From assembly GCA_965644315.1 (NCBI GenBank), contig CBFFRQ010000031.1, positions 434,001-498,000 on the forward strand: DNA of 64,000 nt, read 5' to 3'. Shown here piece after piece: positions 12,941-21,900 of the stretch (position 1 is its first letter; the number at the start of each line of letters is the position of its first letter). The DNA comes from Caecitellus pseudoparvulus. Its lineage: Eukaryota; Bigyra: Bicosoecida. The notes beneath the pieces were generated by a model. It made no database searches, had not been told where the DNA came from, and saw nothing but the letters and a program-made list of their open reading frames with translations. Both the position numbers and the translations under genes were made by a program.

Positions 12941-15900
12941 GCTCAAAGCGCAGCGTGAGCACGTCAAAGCGTAGGCGGTCCATTGCCCACCTGAACAAAA
13001 CAACCTCTTTTCGATCACAGAATGTCAGCCATGGGATCTTAATGCACACTTTCACGAATCCAACCTTTGCACATTGATCGACCAGCTTAATGCAGCCTCG
13101 GAATTGGTAGAAGACAAAGAATCGAATGTCCAGCGGGTCTACAACGAGGTCCACGTCAAACGTCACTGCCAGGTCACCACTGTCACGAAGTGTCAAGATG
13201 GCGGCTGGCACAAACGCAGTCCGCAGCAAGATTGCCTCCACACCGACGCCTCCCTTGACGAGAAAGACGTTCACTGCAGCGGTGGCTCCGACGGTGGCCC
13301 ATGCCGAGGGAATCAGCGCACCCACCACGGTCTTGTCCGCTGGACACAGCGCGAACTCGTACCCTAGCTGCAGGGAGATGCTGCCGTACGCTTCGAAGGT
13401 CACAGGGACGACAACGATGATGATGGTCTTCGTGACGCTGAAGAGCTGATAAGTTTCACTCCAAATCACCCCGGCACCGGTCAAGCAGGAAGCCAAGTCG
13501 ACGTAGCCGTCAGGGAGGTACTCCACGTCAGCGAGGGACCGGCCCGAGCGCACGACCCGACCAGACGAGGCAAGGTGGCGAGCAGACTTGATGCCCGCCA
13601 AGGGTGCCGTCGCAGGCCCCTGCAAGCCAAGGCGTGCAGAGTTCAGAGGACGCACCCACTTTGTCCCCACTGCTCCATGCGTACTCCTGTGCACCTTGGT
13701 CAAGTCCGCTGACAGGAGACCGGGAACTGGTGCAGAACTAGCGGTTCCTTGTGCAGCAACGGCATGAGCGTCGTGGTAAGCAGTCGACGCAGCATGGCGA
13801 CTCGAGGCCAGGGCACGAGAAGCTGGGGTCATATGGCGAAGCCTGCGATCTCCAGGGGGGGTTCGAGAATCCTTGCTTGGGTCCTCTGTGTCCCCGGCAG
13901 TGCCGCTGTTGCAATCGGGGCCAATGTTGACGATGCACTTGGGACCATACACATACGACCCTAGCCACTTGAAGAAGATAGTGTTCTCGGTGATGGAGGC
14001 TGGGATGGTTTCAGCCACGGGGGGGCGCACTCTCATGAGCCGATCCTCGACGTCTGCCTGTGCCTCCCGCACCCGTGGGAGAAACTCCTGCGACGCGCTC
14101 GTCCACAAAGTGTACATGTACCGCTCTCCATCGTAGAAAAGGGAACGCAAGCCTTGTGGCGCCCGCAAGACCACAAGGACAGGGTGGTGCTCCTCCTTGC
14201 CGAGGTCAGCGAGCACGGCCGGCATGGCTCCAAAGTCCTCGCCTGCGGCCGAAGGCAGGTCGGTTCGTGAAACGTCTACATCATGCACCACGGCGATGTT
14301 TGATTCGACGCCCGACCTCAAGGTGGACGTGGCCAACGCGATGTAATTGAAGCCGATCATGTCGTAGAAGGCCATGCCGGTGGTATGTGGCGGCAAGGCG
14401 ATGGTGTGAGCACCCCGCAAGACATCTACTCCGTCTACGCTGTACATCGTGCTGTCATCAGGAAGGCCTGAGAACAGCAAATCCAAACCAACAGCGGTGC
14501 TGCGGAGCAACCCCGTTCCGCCCTTCTGGCCAGAAGGGGGAGCGCCTGGATGGTGGGAGGGCGCGGCCAGCGTGACGACACCGTCCCCTGGCCGAGCAAC
14601 ATCCTCTCCGACGTACAAAGTACCCCCCCCCAGTTCAGTCCTGTTGTAGGCCAGCCAGGACGCGCGGCTGTCCACGCGCCACCTGTACGCTTGTGCACCA
14701 AGGATGGATGTGGCCATGGAGTCCGAGCCAACTTCCAGGGTCCCAACTCCTGCAGCGTTCAGCGTGGAAGTGAGCTGGCTCAACGGGAAGGCCCACAGCT
14801 CACCGCAGCGTTCTGCATCACTGAGCTCGTCGCCTTCTGGAGCTTCGGATGTGATGAAGATGAAGTCCTCAGCGATGCTGAGCCCTCCAGCTCGCATGGT
14901 TGAACCATTGACAGCCACCCCATGCTCATCAGCCAAGGTGTAGATCTTGTGCACTTCGTTGGACTCTTGCTTGTGCACGACAAGCAAGACAAGGTTCCCA
15001 TGCGACGAAGCCTGCAGTTTGTTGGGCCGTAGCAGGCTGAGTGGGTACACATTGGTCTCACAGCTGAACGGTCCAGAGGGGCAGTGCTCGTAGGCTGCTG
15101 TGGCAGTGGGAGTGTAGTCTTCGTACAGCCCTGACAGGGTCCACTTCATCGTCTTTGACCCTGTTTGCACCAGAGCGGCAGACGTCGCATCCCACAGCAT
15201 CGTGTACCTGGTGGGGAACAAGATGTCACGGTACACCCAGCCTGATCGAGGTTCTTGCCGCACGCAGCCTTCGCCTGGCGCGGCAGTGCCGCACGCAGGC
15301 GTGTCCTCGGGTGCAGGCAGTGCCTTGGTGTTGTCAGAGATGCCAATGACCTCTTGCACCTTGGCAACAACGGCCCGGATAATATCGAACACTCGTCCCA
15401 GGCCAGCCACAAGTGACTGTACAGTGGGAGCGTGCTTCTCGATGAAATCAAAGAAGCGATCCAAGAAACTGCCTTCCCGAGTGGCGGTCTTCTTCAAGGC
15501 AGCAATGGCTTTCTCCTCCAGCAGCTGGAAGGGGGCAGAAAGATCTTGAGCCGCTGACAGGTACTGCACGACCTGCTGCACTTTACCAGACATGTCTTGG
15601 GCTTTGGCAAGGAAGTCGCCCAACCCCACCGCCTCGAACAGGGAGGCAGAGATGGAAATCTGACCATCGAACTTCATGACGAATTCCTCAACTTGGTCCA
15701 CTTTTGGGACAACTTGGTCGACGAGGACACCTCGCACTCCCGTCACAATGCTGCGGGCTTCCCCAGTCACCTTCGTGACGGTTTCCCCAATTTCAATGAC
15801 AAACTCCAAGACGCGCTCCAGAGTCACGTTGGCCAGAATGGGCCCCAACTCCAAGCTGCCCAGATTCCGTCCATGGGTAGAGACAACCACCAGTGCTTGG

Positions 15901-18900
15901 CCTTCAGTGGAATGCAAGGGCACTGCGGATAGCGCACGGCCATGTGGAGCCGAAGGGTCCAGCAGGAACCCCGCCACTTTGCCAACGACTCGCAGGACCT
16001 GATCCAACGCAGGTCCAATCAGCTCATCTAAGCCAGACATGACGCTGTCCAGATGAGGCATGAAGTTTGCCAGGCGCCCTTGAAGGTAGGTTGCGGTGTC
16101 CACCGCCTGAATCACAGGGTCCAGTCCATCTGCCAGCCTGCCGAGCTGGGAATGCAGCGCAGCACGGTGACAGGAGGGCGCCGCTGCATCTGCACACACG
16201 GCGTGAGTGTAGTTTGCCAGCAGTCCAGGCAGGAGCTCTCCTAGCGAGTGGACTTCGGGAATGCCCTCCACGAAGGATTTCATGATGCTCAAGGCCCGAG
16301 GCAAGACACCGATCATGGCCTGGCCCTCGGCAACAACCCTCTCAATGGGCCTGAGCAGGCCGCGAACCTTGTCCACTGTCTCAAAAACGTCTCCGAACAA
16401 AGAGCGAAGGATCTGGCCGCTCTGCGCGACCTCAAGCACAGCTGTGGCTTGGTCCACCACTTTACGAGTAACGTTGATGGCCTTTCCAAGGGGCTCCTGA
16501 AGCGGGGCCAAGGCAGATTTCACCGCAGGGGCAATGAGGGAGCGCAAGCGGGTCATGAGGGCATCGGAGAGAAGCTCAAATGGGTCCAGTGCCTCGGCCA
16601 TGCTCAAATAGTGGTCCACTTTGTCTGACAACTGCCCAGCGATGTCATGCACAAAAGCAGGGGCGAGGGAAGTGGCAGCCTGGACATGGCCGACGATGGT
16701 CTCTGCCAACGCTGCCGTGGCAGTGTGGTTTGAGATGGCACCCAGAATAGTGTCCAGAATGTCCACACCATCCAGGACTCCATCAAGCACTTTCTTGGCA
16801 GTGCCGACGACGTTGCCAACCTTGGACCTGTCTGCGCCTTCCTCGAGCCTGGAAATGATGCCATCCAGGACGCCCACAACAGTGGCCGCGGACTCCAGTC
16901 CGTTGAGGATGCCATCCATTCGAGCTCGTACGTCTGTCAGCACGCCAATCAGCTTCGAATTGCGCAACTTTGCGACGGCACTCATGACTTTCTCCACAAC
17001 TGCAGCTGCAAACGAGTCCAGCGCCTCCTTACCCTTCATCACGAGGCCCGTTGCAGTGGAGTTGAATGCAGAAATGCCGCTCTCAGCGAGATCTCGCACC
17101 TTGGATAGGAAGCGCTTGTGCAGATCGAGGAGGCCTCGATCATCAAGGGCTTGCTTGATGCGGCCCAGCACTTGCTCCTCTACGAAGCCGATGACAAAGT
17201 CCACGATGGCGTCTCCCTGCAACAGCGTGTCCACGGTATCGGCGACCTTGTCAACTATTGCCACACCGCGCTGGATGGCATCCGTGGCGGGCATGATGAA
17301 CTCCTGCACCTTGGCCTCCACCACATCAATCTTGTCAAACACCCACTGGATCTTGTCGTCAATCCACCGTGTCAGGTTCCCTTCAGAGAGCTTGGTCAGC
17401 AGTTTAGGAGGAATGATATTCAAGAGTGACATGAACTTGGACAGTCGAGACTTCGCTTGCACCAGCAAATTGAATACTCGGCTGTTTGCGACGAGCAGGT
17501 CCAGTTTGGGCCCGAGACCATTAACTGCAGCCACCAAGCGGGGCCAGGCATTGCCGAGTTCTGCCGCAGCGATGACTTTGTCAAACTTTGGCGACATGAG
17601 CGGGGCTGAATCCGCGACCTCTCGAGCCAGGCGCTGCAAGTTCACGAGTTGCGCGCGGATGAGAGGCAGAATACTGCCCACGCGAGCAATACCCGCATTG
17701 GCGATGGGGGCAATTGCCTGCACTCGTCCCTCCAGGCGAGCAGCAGCGCTGTTGGCGGCCTCACGCAAGGCTTCTTCCACAGCTGCTTGGGCCGCTGGCG
17801 AGAGGGCCGGGAAAAGGCTGTCTGAACCGTCTGCGAGCGGGGGGGGGAGCGCTTGCAAGCGGCGACCACCTCCTACTCCTCCCCCACCGAGCAAGTCAAG
17901 CCCAGCGCTGGCCAAGGCACCAAGAGGTCCACTTGAGCCGTTCACTTCTAACCCAGCTACCCCAGATGAACCCAGTGCCAGGACTTCAGGGGGGATGTTC
18001 AGCAGCTCTGAGAAGAAGCTCGCAGCATCTCCAGTAAGGTCTTGTGACGAGAACAGGGGCGAGAGGTCATGGAATAGCTTGCGAGTGGCATTCGCCATGG
18101 CTGCAAAGGGATGCTCCATGTGCTGCATGTTGCGCAAGGTCTGCAGGGTGTCCAGTATGCTACTGGCCATAGTGGTGACCTTCTCTGCAATAGGCTCCAC
18201 CTTGGACAGAGTGTTGTCCACCCAGTCCACCATCTTGTTGGCAAAGGCGACTCCTTGTCGTGTTACGTTCACCAACCTCATGATTTTCGGGCGTACCCGG
18301 TCAGTAAAGTTCTGGGAGATCCGCAGGGCTAGATCTCGGTCGCCGTTCAGGAAATCGTCCACGGCAGTGGTCACATTCGTTATCGTGCCCAGCACCTTCC
18401 GTACCTTCGGCATGGCCTGCAAGCTGGACATGAGACGCTCTGCAGCCCCTGCGGCCAGCTCCGAGACATCAAACATGCCGAATACCGTGTCAATGAGCTC
18501 CTCGCGATCTGAGAGGGCATCTGACAGCGGAACGACATAGTCATCGTACACTTGCATGATGTCTCTGATTGAGAAGGACAGGGGGCCCAGTGTGACATCC
18601 AAAATGCCGCTGACGTAGTACAGCCCACGGGCGATGTTGTCGCCGACGATCTTGTTGAACTGCCGGATGAGGTCAAGGGGAATGAGAGATTTGTACGAGA
18701 AGCCGGCCCGGAGGGCCAGCCTTGCATGAACGACGTCAAACTCGAAGCCAAAGGCCCACGCACCGAGCCTGAACTCGTTGTTTATGTTCAGGTCAAACAG
18801 GCCTCCGAACAGGCCGATACGGAGCAGCACCATGTTGGTCAGGTCCACAAAGCCACCTGCGCCAATCTTGGACCCACCAAACTTCTTGCTCCACTGGTTG

Positions 18901-21900
18901 CTCTTGCCGAGCTGGATGTCAATGAGCGTCGCAGTGATGAGGCGCCGCCGGGCGACCCAAGGAACCTGTGCGTTGCCACTGGCAACCCCAGCAGACTCAA
19001 TGCCCCCAGTGCCGTTGCCAGACAGGACAACGCTTCGCAAGCCACGGGACATTGCCGCTGTCATGGCTTCGGCCTCACTGACAACCTCGTGCGGCAGTCG
19101 GTCAAGCCACCACCGCGCTGCGGCGCCTCGCACTTGTGCCGTCGTGCCGCAAGCAGCAAAACACTCCTGCCTGCATCGCTTCAAGCGGGGATGGGGGCAC
19201 ATGTCTTTGACACAACGAGCAGCGCATGAGAGGGGCTGAGCTTCAGTCAGCCCAGCAACATCAGACAAGATGCCCTGCAGCGTGTGCTTGGTGGTAAAGT
19301 GAACCTGCTCAAAGCCCTTGAGAGCATCCAAGGCACTCTTGCGAATGGACAGTGCTGTACCAGAGGAGGCCAGAGCTGTGAGGAGGACGAACTCCGCAGG
19401 GTCTGCTGTCATGGCGCAGTGCCCAGAAAAGGCACAGAAGAGCTCTTCCTCCACACCCAATGCCCATGGGACGCCGCCGTCCGCAGAGGTGCGATCATGC
19501 TCTCTGTGAGCCGTCATTAAGGCCAAGCACAGCGCATGCTCCGCGCTCATGTGCTGCGCATGCTGCACACCTTCCCACACGGCCCGCTGCATCTCGGTGT
19601 TGTCCGCTCCAGGGGTCGCCATATGGTGGCATCGAGCCTGGAGCGACTCTTTGCTCAAGTCAACACCCAGGTCTGCCCAGGCCACGTCTTCATACCTGCG
19701 CAAGCTGTAGACAGCTGCCTCTGCAGCAGCCACGGAAGGATGTGTTGTCGATAGCAGTAGAGCAGGCAACACGCGCAAGCCACCCGCATTGCCGAGGGCC
19801 ATAACCGTCGCTGCAAGTGTGTGGAATGCTGGCGTGTCGCTGTCATCGGCTGAGAAGCGCGAAGACAGCAAACGCCGGCCGGAGGGGGGACTTGGTGGTG
19901 CTGCAGCAGCTGCCAAAGCTAGCTGTCGACGGACGTGCTTCTCCATGGTGGGATGAACCTGCCCGTCAAGAGCTTTGCCTTGCAGCACCATGCCCATGGT
20001 GAATGCGGCACTGGACTCCCAGACATGCTCCATGGCAGCGTGGCCGACCTTGGCCTCCGCACCCGCCTCCTCTGCCCCAACTTGCCGCACAGCTGCCCGC
20101 CACTGCAGGCGCCGCTCAGTGGTCTGCTCAGACAACAGCTCTGCGCCAGCGTGGAATGCAGCATCAACACGTGGCTGGTGAACCAAGTGGTGTTCGCGCC
20201 AGGCTCCTTGCCAGTCCAACAGCAAGGACTCAATCGCCGCATCTGCCGCAGCAGCCAGCGCAGGGCTCTGTTCGGCGGGCAGCACCGCCAGCAGAGTGCC
20301 AAGCGTGGCCGACGCCTGCATGGCCACTTCAGGCGACGGGTGCATCGCGGCAGCCTGTTGCACAGAATACAGCACCTCTGCTGTGATGCGTGACGGGGCA
20401 AGTTGGTGCAGCGACAACAACGCATCAGCTGCATCGGTGGCCAGCTCGATGTCCGCCAGCGTGGAGTGTACGTGGGAGCAGTGGGCAGGCAAAGCAATGT
20501 CCCACAAATCCTCCATGGCCTGCTCATCCCAGCCCACACAGTGCAATGGGCTGAGAGGCTCCAAGGAGGTTTCAGCTTCGAGTGCTGCGGCCGCCGCTGT
20601 ACTTGCTGAGATGAGGGTCGTGATGGCGTCCACAGCAGCAGGGAGTGGTGACAGGGGCAGAGCGCTGATCATGGCAGCACGGGTAATGGTGGACCCCAGA
20701 GCGTCCAGGTCGTGCAGAGCCTGTGCGCCTGTGCGGTGTTGCCGGACGTGAGTGGCAGACTGCAGTGGCCCATGCACTTGTGCCGCAAGGCCACAGCTGG
20801 GATGGGAGCCCCACCAGGAGAGGGACTCGTGCACCGTGTCTGAGAAAACCACGTCGCCTGGCTGCATGGCCGCCGCTAGTTGCACGTACGGCGTGAGCAC
20901 CGTCCCCGCAGCCGCTTCAAGGAACATCCCATTCACATCGCGAAGGCGCAGCATGTTATGCAAGCCCACTACGCAAGCCGTGTTTGTGGAGTTTTCCTGG
21001 CGGCAAGCCATGAGAGCAGACAGTCGAGCACATGCGCTCCTCAGCTCTGAGTGCTCTGAAGTGGGCACATGAAGCTCACAAGCGGAGCTATCGCTGGCAG
21101 CGCACCTTGCACTTAGACCTCTCAGAGCTCGGCGGTGCGGCTGGATGTGTTGTGTGGCTGCGGCACGCCGGTCCTCCATGGCCTGCTGGGCTGAAGCGGC
21201 GGCGGGGACGGCACGATGGATATCGGCCTGGCCAGTCTCAGACATGCCCACGACTTCTTTCATGCCCCTTCCATGGTTGGAAGCAACGTGGGCGTCATTT
21301 GGGGCCGTCTCGACCTCAGGTGCCAGCGAGGCGGCGACAAGGTGGCGGCCTCTCACACTCACGTCCTTCCCGGCTTCAGCGTCGCTTGGCACGCTTGCCA
21401 GGACTGAGAGCAGTCCGTCGATAACACCTTCATGCCAGAGATCCAATTCTTCCAGTTCGTCTATCACGTGGGCGTCTTTGGCCAGCAACGTGCCAACAAG
21501 GGAGCCACGTGTTGAGAAGGCAGTGTTCTCGTGGGCCAGCTCCTGCTCCGGTGTCGGCTCGGCAAGGTGCCGGCCATGGCGCGGCGCATGTGGCGGAGCA
21601 TGTTGGGCAGGAGGGAGGGAGACAGAGTGCTGCATGGTAAACGCTGCGACACTGCCTTCCTCCGTGAGCTTGTGCTCGCGCACGAGCTTGGATGCAAGGT
21701 GCCGAGCGGAGGGCTGAGCGCTTTGCGTGATTGCCGCCTCGTGCACAGCAAAGAGAGAAACGCATTGCTCGGTGGCACAGGACACAACACTTGCAGAAGC
21801 GCGCATGTCCATGTGCCCATTGCCGTCAGCTTGGCGGACATTGAACTTGACTTCCCCTGGCGCCCCCTGATTCAACAGCCGTGCGGGGGTATGCACGCCT

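Noticed and set aside
16621-18540. 639-codon open frame on the plus strand
   Set aside because: It lies antisense to the helical region of the giant secreted gene. Its Ser/Thr/Arg-rich product has no domain pattern, and the minus-strand frame reads as coherent protein through the same DNA.
13520-21580. R-x-L-x motifs as oomycete RxLR effector signals
   Set aside because: RxLR effectors have one motif shortly after the signal peptide in small proteins. Here the motif recurs in linkers along a giant chain, so protease processing fits better.
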